IMG/VR virus record: IMGVR_UViG_3300023179_000356
Span: 1-30,491 of that record
Source of the DNA: a virus
Reading direction: 5' to 3' (one strand)
Length of the DNA: 30,491 bases
The translations under genes were made by a program, and so were the position numbers. Below the pieces are notes generated by a model. It did no database searches and was not told the DNA's origin. It saw only the letters and a list, made by a program, of their open reading frames with translations. Shown here piece by piece: positions 7,753-16,689 of the stretch. How positions within the stretch are numbered: the stretch's first letter is position 1; the number at the start of each line of letters is the position of its first letter.

Positions 7753-10635
7753 ATGGCTTCAGTTATTCGTATCAAGCGTTCTAATACTGCTGGAGATCCA
7801 ACCACACTAGGTAGTGGAGAGTTGGCATACTCAGCTTTAACAGGAACACAAGCAAATGGTGGTGACAGATTATATTTAGGTTTTGGTACAGAAACTGCTG
7901 GTAATGCTGCAAATCATTTTGTAATTGGTGGAAAATATTTTACAGATTTATTAAAACATACGCATGGTAGCTTAATAGCTAGTGCTGGTGTAATTGTAGA
8001 TAGTAATAAAAAAATTGATCAGTGGAATGTTGATAACATTACTATTGATAGTAACACAATTAGTAGTACAGATACTAATGGTAATATATTATTAGATCCA
8101 AATGGCACAGGTTATGTAAGCATTATAGGAACTAATGGAGTAGTAATACCAGTAGGAACAACTGCTCAGCGTGGACCAGCAATTCAAGGAACTATTAGAT
8201 ATAATAATGATACTAGTCAATTTGAAGGTTATAGTGGCACAAATTGGGGATCTCTAGGAGGAGTAAAATCTGTAGATGGATATACTTATATCACTGCAGA
8301 AAGTAGTCCTGCAGCTAGTGATGGAATTATTCATTTTTATGCAGAAACTGCAGCAGGTACAGCTTCTGTAGAAGTTGCTCAACTAGACAGAACTAAATTA
8401 AGTTTATTACAAAGTACAACTAGTACAAGTGCTTCTACAGGTTCTTTAGTTATTACTGGTGGAGCCGGAATCAGTGAGAATCTTAATGTAGGTGGTACAG
8501 CTACAGTTACAGGTAATGCTACATTTAATAGTAATTTAACTATTATTGGATCAGATACTCCTGCTACAGAATATTTTAAAATAAAGAATGGCACTGGTAC
8601 AGATAAATTTATTGTTGATAGTTCAAGTGGTGATACTACTATTATTGGTGATTTAGCTGTTAATGGCGGTGATATTACTACTACTGCTACAACATTTAAT
8701 CATATTAACACTACTGCAACAACTATAAATGCTTTTGGAGCCGGTACTACAATAACTATTGGTGCTGCTAATACTGGTACAACAACTATTCGTAATGCAA
8801 CAGTAGCTATTACTAATGCTGCAACAGTTGGTAGTACACTAGGTGTTACAGGTGTTGCTACACTAAGTTCTAATGCAACTGTTGGCGGTACCCTAGGTGT
8901 TACAGGTGCTACTACACTAAGTAATACACTAGGTGTTACAGGTGCTGCTACATTAAGTAGTACCCTAGGTGTTACAGGTGCTGCTACATTAAGTAGTACA
9001 TTGGCAGTTACAGGTGCTGCTACATTAAGTAGTACACTGGCTGTTAATGGCGGTGATATTACTACTACTGCTACAACATTTAATCATATTAACACTACTG
9101 CAACAACTATAAATGCTTTTGGAGCCGGTACTACAATAACTATTGGTGCTGCTAATACTGGTACAACAACTATTCGTAATGCAACAGTAGCTATTACTAA
9201 TGCTGCAACAGTTGGTAGTACACTAGGTGTTACAGGTGTTGCTACACTAAGTTCTAATGCAACTGTTGGCGGTACCCTAGGTGTTACAGGTGCTACTACA
9301 CTAAGTAATACACTAGGTGTTACAGGTGCTGCTACATTAAGTAGTACCCTAGGTGTTACAGGTGCTGCTACATTAAGTAGTACATTGGCAGTTACAGGTA
9401 CTAGTACTTTTAATACTGCAACTGTTCATAATGGGGGTATAACAACTAATCCAAATAATAATTTAAGTATTAGTTCAGGAACTGGTAATACTACTATAAA
9501 TCTTACTCCACAAGGAACAGGTACAGTAGATGTTGCTAGTAAGCGTATTACAAGTGTAGCTGATCCTACACAGGCACAAGATGCAGCAACTAAAAATTAT
9601 GTAGATGCTGTAAAAACTGGTTTAGACGTTAAAGAATCAGTACGTGTTGCTACTACTACTAATTTAACAGCTACCTATTCAAATGGTACTAGTGGTGTTG
9701 GCGCAACACTTACAAATAGTGGAGCATTAGCAGCAATAACAATTGATGGAGTAAGTTTATCAGTTGGAGAAAGAATATTAATTAAAGATCAAACTGTTGG
9801 CTTACAAAATGGTATTTATACTGTTACAACAGTTGGTAGCGGTGCTGCTGCCTGGGTGTTAACAAGAGCTACAGATGCAGATGCAAATAGTCCAATAGTA
9901 GAAGTTGGTCCTGGAATGTTTACATTTGTGGAAGAAGGCACAACTAATGCTGATAATGGTTTTGTTTGCACAAATAATGGTACTATTACAATTGGTACAA
10001 CAGCAATAACTTGGGTACAATTTAGTGGTGCTGGTCAAATTACTGCTGGAGCTGGTTTAACAAAAACCGGCAATACACTAGATGTTGGAGGTACAACAGA
10101 TAGAATTACTGTTGCAGCTGATAGTATTGATATTGCTGCCACTTATGCTGGTCAAAATACAATAACTACAGTTGGTACTATAGGTACAGGTACTTGGCAA
10201 GGTTCAGTAATTTCTGGACAGTATGGTGGAACAGGTATAAATAATAGTGGTAAAACAATTACACTAGGTGGAAACCTTACTACTAGTGGTGCATTTGCTA
10301 CTACATTAACGGTGACGGCTGCTACAAGCGTTACTTTACCAACAGCAGGTACATTAGCTACATTAGCTGGAACCGAAACTTTTACAAATAAAACACTTAC
10401 TAGTCCTACTATAAATAGTGGAGCACTAAGTGGCACATTTAGTGGAAATTTTACGCTTTCAGGCATAGTAACTTTAAGTAATACAACAGATTCTACCACT
10501 ACTGCTACTGGAGCATTAGTAGTTGCTGGAGGTATTGGTGTTGCTAAATCTATGTATATTGGAGGTAACTTAACAGGAGCCGGAGCTGCAGTATCTATAT
10601 TAGATGGATTTACTATAGATGGCGGAACTTACTAG
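7753..10635 (+). CDS. Long repetitive tail fibre protein
   Basis: A 960-residue fibre. The N-terminal region (about 1-120: VIRIKRSNTAGDPTTLGSGE, later GDRLYLGFGTE) is the attachment module common in marine phage fibres. Residues about 215-600 are low-complexity Ala/Thr/Gly/Ser repeats of the type LGVTGAATLSST and include a 120-residue segment present twice (302-421 and 430-549). Residues about 605-780 hold a widely shared fibre module (DAATKNYVDAVKTGLDVKES, GVSLSVGERILIKDQT, QNGIYTVTT). The C-terminal part repeats the TGALVVAGGIGVAKSMYIGG motif also found in the 570-residue fibre. The ribosome site CGGAGATA precedes the ATG. It is likely a homotrimeric fibre shaft; the receptor-binding tip is probably supplied by other proteins. 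Confidence 0.85.
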   Translation: MASVIRIKRSNTAGDPTTLGSGELAYSALTGTQANGGDRLYLGFGTETAGNAANHFVIGGKYFTDLLKHTHGSLIASAGVIVDSNKKIDQWNVDNITIDSNTISSTDTNGNILLDPNGTGYVSIIGTNGVVIPVGTTAQRGPAIQGTIRYNNDTSQFEGYSGTNWGSLGGVKSVDGYTYITAESSPAASDGIIHFYAETAAGTASVEVAQLDRTKLSLLQSTTSTSASTGSLVITGGAGISENLNVGGTATVTGNATFNSNLTIIGSDTPATEYFKIKNGTGTDKFIVDSSSGDTTIIGDLAVNGGDITTTATTFNHINTTATTINAFGAGTTITIGAANTGTTTIRNATVAITNAATVGSTLGVTGVATLSSNATVGGTLGVTGATTLSNTLGVTGAATLSSTLGVTGAATLSSTLAVTGAATLSSTLAVNGGDITTTATTFNHINTTATTINAFGAGTTITIGAANTGTTTIRNATVAITNAATVGSTLGVTGVATLSSNATVGGTLGVTGATTLSNTLGVTGAATLSSTLGVTGAATLSSTLAVTGTSTFNTATVHNGGITTNPNNNLSISSGTGNTTINLTPQGTGTVDVASKRITSVADPTQAQDAATKNYVDAVKTGLDVKESVRVATTTNLTATYSNGTSGVGATLTNSGALAAITIDGVSLSVGERILIKDQTVGLQNGIYTVTTVGSGAAAWVLTRATDADANSPIVEVGPGMFTFVEEGTTNADNGFVCTNNGTITIGTTAITWVQFSGAGQITAGAGLTKTGNTLDVGGTTDRITVAADSIDIAATYAGQNTITTVGTIGTGTWQGSVISGQYGGTGINNSGKTITLGGNLTTSGAFATTLTVTAATSVTLPTAGTLATLAGTETFTNKTLTSPTINSGALSGTFSGNFTLSGIVTLSNTTDSTTTATGALVVAGGIGVAKSMYIGGNLTGAGAAVSILDGFTIDGGTY
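8656..9015 (+). repeat. Direct repeat copy 1 (360 bp) inside fibre gene
   Basis: These 360 bases recur at 9040-9399 with an offset of 384, and I see no mismatch when comparing by eye. Both copies are in frame and encode the same 120 residues, from AVNGGDITTT to SSTLAVTG. A 24-base piece (GAATLSST-type unit) separates them. Confidence 0.9.
9040..9399 (+). repeat. Direct repeat copy 2 (360 bp) inside fibre gene
   Basis: Second copy of the 360-base direct repeat that begins at 8656. Identity at synonymous positions as well as in protein indicates a recent duplication or ongoing gene conversion rather than an old repeat kept by selection on the protein. Confidence 0.9.
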
Positions 10636-10644
10636 GAGTAAGTT

Positions 10645-11121
10645 ATGGCAAACCGAATTAAACTAAAACGTAGTGGTACTACAGGAACTGTACCTACAGC
10701 TGCATCACTAGAATTTGGTGAAATAGTTATAAACTATGCTGATGGTATACTATACTATAAAAAATCTGATGGTACTGTAGGCACCATTAGTACTGGTAGT
10801 GGTGCTCAAGGCGGTAGTGGTGGTAATCAAGCCAGATCGCTGTATGAAACAACGGCTACAGCTAGTCAAACTACTTTTAGCATACCAGGAGGATATCCTG
10901 TTGGTTTTATAGATGTATACTTAAATGGTGTAGCTTTACAAACAAGTGACTTTACTGCTAATAATGGAACCAGTGTAGTTTTAGCTGAAGCATGTATTAT
11001 TGGCGATGTTTTAAAATTTATTACGTATTATGCAGCTAGTTTAGTTAATGCTTATACAAAAGCCGAAACAGATACTTTAGTTACTGATCAAAGTATTATA
11101 GCTGCAATTGCATTGGGGTAA
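10645..11121 (+). CDS. Fibre attachment/neck-like structural protein
   Basis: A 158-residue protein. The N-terminus RIKLKRSGTTGTVPTAASLE followed by FGEIVINYADGILYYK is the same attachment-type module that starts the long fibre, in the shorter form usual for fibre connector proteins. After a Gly/Ser/Gln linker (about 52-65) comes a beta domain (QTTFSIPGGYPVGFIDVYLN, then GDVLKFITYYAA) found in many phage appendage proteins. The C-terminal 25 residues (AYTKAETDTLV) are helical and may trimerise. The ribosome site GGAG overlaps the end of the long fibre gene, suggesting coupling. The role is inferred from these shared modules. Confidence 0.75.
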   Translation: MANRIKLKRSGTTGTVPTAASLEFGEIVINYADGILYYKKSDGTVGTISTGSGAQGGSGGNQARSLYETTATASQTTFSIPGGYPVGFIDVYLNGVALQTSDFTANNGTSVVLAEACIIGDVLKFITYYAASLVNAYTKAETDTLVTDQSIIAAIALG

Positions 11122-11124
11122 ATT

Positions 11125-11448
11125 ATGGCAGCAGAATTTAAAAGTGCAATAAAAACTGGTATTGGACTTACAAATGTAACTGTATTTACTCCAAGTTCAA
11201 AAACAGTAATTATTGGTTTAATAGCAACAAATGTTTATGGTTCGGTATTACCAATTACTATAAAAATAAATAAAAGTGGCGGTACTTCAGCACATATAGC
11301 AAAGGCTAGACGTATTGAAGCAGGAGCCTATATTGATTTTATATCTGGTAATAAATTAATATTAGAAGTTGGAGATACTATTAGCGCTAGTGCTAGTGAT
11401 AATAATGCATTTGAAATAGTATTATCCTATTTACAAGGAGTATCATAA
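11125..11448 (+). CDS. Small virion protein, beta-sandwich type
   Basis: A 107-residue protein without signal or membrane segment. The sequence alternates hydrophobic and polar residues (SSKTVIIGLIATNVYGS, then LPITIKINKSGG, KLILEVGDTISASASDNNAF), typical of a small beta-sandwich. Such proteins commonly lie beside fibre genes and are thought to be virion or decoration components. Its stop and the next start share one base in a TAATG junction, so the two are likely made in fixed ratio. No specific function can be assigned. Confidence 0.65.
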   Translation: MAAEFKSAIKTGIGLTNVTVFTPSSKTVIIGLIATNVYGSVLPITIKINKSGGTSAHIAKARRIEAGAYIDFISGNKLILEVGDTISASASDNNAFEIVLSYLQGVS

Positions 11449-11705
11449 TGGCTGGTGGAATTTATGCAGGATACAATGCTACTACTGGACATGATTATGC
11501 AGACAAAGCTTTCTATGGCTTTCGCATGGATGCTCCAAATGGTCAGCTATATTTTGATTTTGATAATGGTGTAGATGGTACTACAGTATATCTACCTGAC
11601 GAATATGCAACAAGTGCACAAGACTATTTAATATATTTTTGGTCAAGCGACACTATAAAATTTAGTGTTACAAGCAATGGCCGATTATTAATGGAGTACA
11701 AGTAA
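11448..11705 (+). CDS. Small structural protein of unknown function
   Basis: An 85-residue protein linked to both neighbours by one-base TAATG overlaps, at 11448 and 11705. It is rich in aromatic residues (YAGYNATTGHDYADKAFYGF, then LIYFWSSD) and acidic residues (DFDNGVDG), with no Cys and no membrane segment. The close coupling to the preceding beta-sandwich protein and to the large adhesin suggests a minor virion component or a fibre accessory protein. I do not recognise the family. Confidence 0.6.
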   Translation: MAGGIYAGYNATTGHDYADKAFYGFRMDAPNGQLYFDFDNGVDGTTVYLPDEYATSAQDYLIYFWSSDTIKFSVTSNGRLLMEYK

Positions 11706-14700
11706 TGGCTCAAATTTTAGATTTAGGTAAGATTAGATTTCAGTTTAAAGGCACTTGGAGCTCTACTACTGAATATCAATTTAATGATGTAGTGTTTTAT
11801 AAAGGTAATGGCTATGTATATATTAGCACAGCCAAAACTACTGGTACCCTAACTAGTAACACCCAATTCTGGGGATTGCTAGCTAGTGGACTATTCTGGG
11901 AAGGAGCTTATAGTTCTGCTACAGAATATGGACGTGGTAGTACTGTACTGTACAATGGCAGTATATATCAATATATAAATAGCGCTCCTAGTACAGGTAA
12001 TGTACCAACAAATACAACTTACTGGAATATTTTATTACTACAAAATACTGCTAGTGCTAATGTTTATTATGTTGCATCACATGGAGCTGATAGTGCTGGT
12101 CAAGGTAATAGTTTAAGTACTCCCTATTTAACCTTAAAATATGCCTGTGCCAATGTACCTACTGGTAGCACTATTTTTGTTAAAAGTGGTACTTATAATG
12201 AGCAATTACCAATTACAGTTCCTAGTAATGTAGCTATTGTAGGCGATAATCAACGTACAGTTATTATTCAACCTAAAAGTGGTAATAGTGATGATGGAAC
12301 AACGCCCAACGCTCAGGCTACTATGTTTTATATGTCAGATGGATCTATTTTAAACAAAATGACATTTAAAGGCATGACTGGATGGGTTACAGGAACAACT
12401 GCTCAAGATATTACTACTAGTACTATTAAAGGTGTTGTAGCTAGACTTAATCCTAATATCACTGTTACTACTAAATCTCCTTATATATTGGAATGTACTG
12501 CAATCGGTAGTGGTTGTATAGGTGCACTTGTAGATGGTAGCGTGCATGCTAGTGGCTATAAGTCTATGATATTTCATGGATACACAGTTATTAGCGATAA
12601 TGGTGTGGGTTATTGGGTTAAAGACGGTGCTAAAGCAGAAATAGTTAGCTGTTTTACTTATTATTGCTATTTTGGTTACGCTTGTACAGGCGGTGGACAT
12701 ATACGAGCTTTAAATGGCAATAATAGTTATGGAACTTATGGTGCTTATAGTAGAGGATTTGATGGTAGTGAAACTGCTATAACGGCTCAAGTACTAGGTA
12801 GTCAACTAAATTTCTTATATAGTGGTGGTAATATTAGTGCTGGTGATACCTGCACAAGTAATAGCGGAGCAACTGGTATAGTTACAAATGTACAATACAG
12901 TGCTAATAAAGTTTATTTGCGTAATACAACTGGTACATTTACAGTAGGCAATACTTTAACATTTACTAGTGGAGGTACTGGTACAGTAACAACAGGAGCT
13001 TTAGAAGGCCAAAAAGGTTTTGTACTAGTATTAAATACATTAACTGCTGCTCCAAAACCCGGCCAAAGTCTTCAACTAGGTGACGATAGTAATGCTTATG
13101 TAATTCAAAGCTATACTGGAACATATACAGATTCAAATAGTATTATAGTTGTAGTACTTGCACAAGAAAAAACAAATAGTAGTCCAGCTACAACTGTAGT
13201 AACCTTACGTTCAAAATACTCACAAATTAGACTAACTGGACATGATTTTTTAAATATTGGTACAGGTGGTATAACTACTACAAATTATCCTGGCACACCA
13301 ACACAAAGTCCTAGTCAAGGAAATGAGGCAAAACAAATATTTCCAGGAAGAATATTTTATGTTAGTACGGATCAAGACGGTAATTTTAGAGTAGGAGATT
13401 ATTTTAAAATTGATCAAGGTACTGGTAAAGCAACACTAAATGCAAGTGCTTTTGATTTAGCAGGTTTAAGTAGCTTAAGACTAGGTAGTATAGGTGCACA
13501 ATTAGGCGAATCTATCAATGAATTTAGCAGTGATGGTACTATGAGTGGTAATAGCAATTTAGCTGTTCCTACTGAAGCTGCTGTAATAACTTATGTAGGA
13601 ATTAAAACAAACTCTGTAGCTGGACCTAGTATTATATACCATCAAACTTCTCTTACTAAGACTGTTCAATATGATGTTTTTTCTGCTGCTGTTGCAGGAA
13701 CTCCTAATTATAGCTTAATAGGAACTGTACCTAGCGGGGTTACAATTAATGGCAGCACAGGCTTGTTAACTATTGGAAGTGGTACTAGTACTGGTACATA
13801 TAGTGCATTTAGTGTTCAAGCAGCATTTACTACTGGTGAGACATTAAAAAAGAGTATTACTCTATATGTAAATGCTGCTGTACCAGTATTTAGCACAGCT
13901 AATATAACAACAGGTATACCAACTAATACAGCATTTAGTTCAACAGCTACACAAGCAACTGCAGCAACTGGTACAGTAGTACATACAATTACTGAAGGTG
14001 CTTTACCTACTTGGGCAACTCTTGCATCAAATGGTACGCTATCCGGAACTACTCCTAGTACAGGATCTGGAACTTATATTGGTCCCTATAGTTTTACAGT
14101 AACTGCTACTAATGGTATTTATACAGCTACAAGAAGTTATACATGGTTAGTTTACTTAGGCCTAATTCAAGGACAGAATGCATACACAAGTCCAGGAACT
14201 TATAGTTGGACTGCTCCTAGTGGTGTTACTAGTGTTAGTGTTGTTGCCGTAGGCGGTGGTGGTGCTGGTCAAGATGGTTGGGCTAATCCTGCAGGTGCTG
14301 GTGGCGGTTTAGGTTGGAAAAATAATATTTCAGTAAATCCTGGACAGAGTTATACAGTAGTTGTTGGTAGTGGTGGAGTAAGCTCTAATGGCAATAATGA
14401 TTCACTAATTGGTGGTAATAGTTATTTTAACTCACTTACTACAGTAGCTGGCTATGGTGGTACTAACGCTAATAGAGGAGTTGGTGATCGTGGTCCAAAT
14501 AGTAATGGTTATGGTGGTGGTTATGTAGGTGATGGTGGTGGTGCAGGTGGCAACGCTAGTAACTGGACTTCTGCAGGTGGCGCTGGCGGTTATACAGCTC
14601 GTGGATATAATCAACAAGAGACCTGGAATGCTAGTTTAGATGGTGGAGGTGGTGGCGCATACTATAGCAGTACTTATGGAACTGGTGCTGGTGGTGGCGT

Positions 14701-15034
14701 AGGTATTTTGGGTAAAACAGGATATCCAAGCCCAGGTAACCCATTCTATAATCCATTTCAGGGCTATAACAATAGTCCAAGTACTGGTAGCGGTGGCAGT
14801 GGTGCTCATGGTGGTAGCAATGGTGGCTATGGCGAAAATCCATTTAGTAGTACTGCTCAAAGTAGTACTAATATTCCAGGAGGTAATTATGGAGGTGGTG
14901 GTGGTGGCCCAGGAAGTGGTTGGCCTAGTGCTAGTGGAGAGGGTGGTAGTGGAGCAGTTAGAATTATGTGGGGTAGCAATCGTAGTTATCCTAATACTAA
15001 TGTTGCTGATGTCTCACCAAGTGGCCCAAGCTAG
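11705..15034 (+). CDS. Large tail adhesin: beta-helix, Ig-like, glycine-rich tip
   Basis: A 1109-residue fibre/adhesin. Residues 5-110 contain two copies of a W-x(n)-Y-x-x-x-D/S-x-V-x-Y/F carbohydrate-binding-like repeat (FKGTWSSTTEYQFNDVVFYK and WEGAYSSATEYGRGSTVLYN). From about 120 a right-handed beta-helix of the DUF1565/pectate-lyase-like type begins (YYVASHGADSAGQGNSLSTP, TIFVKSGTYNE), as in glycan-degrading or glycan-binding tailspikes. Residues about 500-640 match a segment shared by marine phage fibres (IFYVSTDQDGNFRVGDYFKI, SSLRLGSIG). Two putative Ig-like domains lie at about 655-815. The last 280 residues are a glycine-rich domain beginning SPGTYSWTAPSGVTSVSVVA, like the polyglycine tips of T4-type adhesins. 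A chaperone gene follows directly. No catalytic residues can be assigned safely. Confidence 0.82.
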   Translation: MAQILDLGKIRFQFKGTWSSTTEYQFNDVVFYKGNGYVYISTAKTTGTLTSNTQFWGLLASGLFWEGAYSSATEYGRGSTVLYNGSIYQYINSAPSTGNVPTNTTYWNILLLQNTASANVYYVASHGADSAGQGNSLSTPYLTLKYACANVPTGSTIFVKSGTYNEQLPITVPSNVAIVGDNQRTVIIQPKSGNSDDGTTPNAQATMFYMSDGSILNKMTFKGMTGWVTGTTAQDITTSTIKGVVARLNPNITVTTKSPYILECTAIGSGCIGALVDGSVHASGYKSMIFHGYTVISDNGVGYWVKDGAKAEIVSCFTYYCYFGYACTGGGHIRALNGNNSYGTYGAYSRGFDGSETAITAQVLGSQLNFLYSGGNISAGDTCTSNSGATGIVTNVQYSANKVYLRNTTGTFTVGNTLTFTSGGTGTVTTGALEGQKGFVLVLNTLTAAPKPGQSLQLGDDSNAYVIQSYTGTYTDSNSIIVVVLAQEKTNSSPATTVVTLRSKYSQIRLTGHDFLNIGTGGITTTNYPGTPTQSPSQGNEAKQIFPGRIFYVSTDQDGNFRVGDYFKIDQGTGKATLNASAFDLAGLSSLRLGSIGAQLGESINEFSSDGTMSGNSNLAVPTEAAVITYVGIKTNSVAGPSIIYHQTSLTKTVQYDVFSAAVAGTPNYSLIGTVPSGVTINGSTGLLTIGSGTSTGTYSAFSVQAAFTTGETLKKSITLYVNAAVPVFSTANITTGIPTNTAFSSTATQATAATGTVVHTITEGALPTWATLASNGTLSGTTPSTGSGTYIGPYSFTVTATNGIYTATRSYTWLVYLGLIQGQNAYTSPGTYSWTAPSGVTSVSVVAVGGGGAGQDGWANPAGAGGGLGWKNNISVNPGQSYTVVVGSGGVSSNGNNDSLIGGNSYFNSLTTVAGYGGTNANRGVGDRGPNSNGYGGGYVGDGGGAGGNASNWTSAGGAGGYTARGYNQQETWNASLDGGGGGAYYSSTYGTGAGGGVGILGKTGYPSPGNPFYNPFQGYNNSPSTGSGGSGAHGGSNGGYGENPFSSTAQSSTNIPGGNYGGGGGGPGSGWPSASGEGGSGAVRIMWGSNRSYPNTNVADVSPSGPS

Positions 15035-15046
15035 GAGAATAATTAA

Positions 15047-15496
15047 ATGTTATATATAAAACTTGATAATAACGGTAACCCAATAAATCATCCACTAACT
15101 GGAGATAACTTAAAGTATGTTTTAGAAGAATCTATTTTAACTGAAGATGTATTAAAAAAATATGGTTATGCTAAATTTGAGTTTACACCACTTCCAGCAA
15201 ATGCTGTTAGCCAAGCATTGCCAGAATATTTTATTGATATAGACGGAATTGTTCGCAATAGAATTACAATTCGCGAATTTACTCACGAAGAATTAATAGA
15301 TAAGTTTATCAGATCACGTAGAAGTTATTTGCTAGTTGAATCTGATTGGACTCAAACTATAGATAGCCCACTTTCTGCTGAAAAAAAGGCTGAATGGGCA
15401 GCATATAGACAAGCTTTAAGAGATTTACCTAATTTATACTTAAATACACAGATTCAACAACAAAGCGATATTGAATGGCCAACCAAACCAAGCTGA
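15047..15496 (+). CDS. Tail fibre assembly chaperone (Phage_tail_APC type)
   Basis: A 149-residue protein. The C-terminal half has the signature of tail-assembly chaperones: RSYLLVESDWTQTIDSPLSA, then EWAAYRQALRDLP and a terminal WPTKPS. The N-terminal half is a small beta domain (LYIKLDNNGNPINHPLTGDN). Such proteins fold or attach the distal fibre encoded just upstream, here the glycine-rich adhesin that ends 12 bases before. The ribosome site AGGAGAA precedes the ATG. The end overlaps the start of the first 2OG oxygenase gene by 22 bases, so the non-structural cassette that follows is probably on the same transcript. Confidence 0.82.
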   Translation: MLYIKLDNNGNPINHPLTGDNLKYVLEESILTEDVLKKYGYAKFEFTPLPANAVSQALPEYFIDIDGIVRNRITIREFTHEELIDKFIRSRRSYLLVESDWTQTIDSPLSAEKKAEWAAYRQALRDLPNLYLNTQIQQQSDIEWPTKPS

Positions 15497-16137
15497 CAAA
15501 TCAATTTCTACAAAATATTTTTCAAACACCACTATTAGTTGGTTATAGTGATAGTAAACATATACAAGAAAAAATATGTACTCTTGCTTATAAGTTTATA
15601 GAAACAGCCTCCAATGCGGGGCTTGTTTCTGAAGGCTGGAATTATGCTAAACGTTCATCTTCTAAAGAAGATTTTAATAACTATGGTGTTACATCTTTTA
15701 ATTCTAATTCTTTACTTGATTTACCAGAGTGGAAAGAAGTAATTGATTTTTTATATGATTTTGCAAATACTATGATATCCACTGTAAATGACAGTAATAA
15801 AAATATTAAATTTGTAAATAGTTGGGTTACAATATATCCGCCTAAAACTTATGTGCCAGAGCATATACACTCTAATTCTCTTTTAAGTGGCGTATTTTAT
15901 GCTAAAGTTTCTAATAACTGTGGTAATTTAATATTTAAGGATCCCGCAGCTGTTGCTAAAACAATGTGTATAGCAGATATAAATTATTTTCCAACTGTTA
16001 AAACAATCTATACGCATATAGTTGAACAAGGACAAATGATTATTTTTCCTTCTTGGCTACCACATTTAACAGAACAAAATCATTCTGATAGTGATCGTAT
16101 AATGGTTAGCTTTAATATTGACTTAGATAAAAATTAA
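15475..16137 (+). CDS. 2OG-Fe(II) oxygenase, TIGR02466-like
   Basis: A 220-residue protein resembling the putative 2OG-Fe(II) oxygenase family TIGR02466/PF13759. The core VNSWVTIYPPKTYVPEHIHS carries the expected metal-binding motif in H-x-H form (His130, His132), followed by SLLSGVFYAKV. The distal part FPSWLPHLTEQNHSDSDRIM supplies His197 and the 2-oxoglutarate-binding Arg208, followed by VSFNI. Enzymes of this fold couple decarboxylation of 2-oxoglutarate to oxidation of a target; the target here is unknown. The gene begins inside the chaperone gene (22-base overlap) and is followed 11 bases later by a second oxygenase of a different subfamily. Modification of a virion protein or of a host molecule are both possible. 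Confidence 0.8.
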   Translation: MANQTKLTNQFLQNIFQTPLLVGYSDSKHIQEKICTLAYKFIETASNAGLVSEGWNYAKRSSSKEDFNNYGVTSFNSNSLLDLPEWKEVIDFLYDFANTMISTVNDSNKNIKFVNSWVTIYPPKTYVPEHIHSNSLLSGVFYAKVSNNCGNLIFKDPAAVAKTMCIADINYFPTVKTIYTHIVEQGQMIIFPSWLPHLTEQNHSDSDRIMVSFNIDLDKN

Positions 16138-16148
16138 AAATATATTAC

Positions 16149-16688
16149 ATGAAACCAATTTATAAGTATTATCATAATTTTTTAACTGAACAAGAGTGCA
16201 ATTATTTGATCGAAAATAATACGATCAAGTTAGAATCAGCAAAGATTTCAAATAATAAAAAACCAAGTATGTTAATAAGAAAAAGTAAAGTTAGTTGGAT
16301 CGCCAAAGATGTTGATAGCAAATCTGATGAAATTATACAAAAAATAGTTGACTTAATGTTTTGGGAAAGTAAGGAAACACATGATATAAAGCTAACATCA
16401 GTAGAACCAGTACAATTTGCTAAATATGGGCTACTAGATCACTATGCAAAACACATAGACATAGGAACAAATGATAGTAATTATAGAATACTAAGTGCTG
16501 TTGTAGAATTAACTAATCCAAATAATTATTTAGGCGGTGGGTTAAATATTTATATTGCTAATCAAGTACATAAAATGCCATTTAAACAAGGAACTGTAGT
16601 TTTATTTCCTTCTATATTAACACATAAAGCAAAACCTGTATTCTATGGTACAAGGTATTCTCTTAGTTTATGGGGATGTAAAACTTAA
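16149..16688 (+). CDS. 2OG-Fe(II) oxygenase, prolyl-4-hydroxylase-like
   Basis: A 179-residue oxygenase of the P4H/PKHD type, smaller than and clearly different from its neighbour. The metal triad is complete: H102-x-D104 in YAKHIDIG and distal His159 in PSILTHKAKPV, with Arg169 (GTRYSLSLW) for 2-oxoglutarate binding. NPNNYLGGGLNIYI matches the usual Y-x-G-G-x-L strand. Proteins of this type occur in many marine phages, but substrates are unknown. The gene ends one base before the heme oxygenase start, so the four-gene cassette is probably co-translated. Both 2OG and heme oxygenases use O2 and reductant, but I see no direct biochemical link. Confidence 0.87.
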   Translation: MKPIYKYYHNFLTEQECNYLIENNTIKLESAKISNNKKPSMLIRKSKVSWIAKDVDSKSDEIIQKIVDLMFWESKETHDIKLTSVEPVQFAKYGLLDHYAKHIDIGTNDSNYRILSAVVELTNPNNYLGGGLNIYIANQVHKMPFKQGTVVLFPSILTHKAKPVFYGTRYSLSLWGCKT

Positions 16689-16689
16689 T

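Noticed and set aside
8800-9410. Regular repeats resembling a CRISPR array
   Set aside because: The repeats are contiguous in frame, encode the fibre motif LGVTGAATLSST and have no unique spacers.
10152-10499. Leftward frame of 115 residues inside the long fibre gene
   Set aside because: Val/Pro-rich composition is the usual shadow of Thr/Gly-rich fibre codons, and the frame has no ribosome site or neighbouring leftward genes.
11970-11985. T4-type late promoter TATAAATA
   Set aside because: The match lies inside a coding region of an AT-rich genome, and comparable matches are not found consistently before genes.
12350-14860. Several leftward frames under the large adhesin
   Set aside because: Ser/Thr/Ile-rich shadow frames of the glycine-rich and beta-helix coding sequence, with no family resemblance.
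16645-16689. Longer start for the heme oxygenase
   Set aside because: It would lie inside the 2OG oxygenase gene and add 15 residues not found in heme oxygenases; the ATG at 16690 gives the normal N-terminus close to His12.
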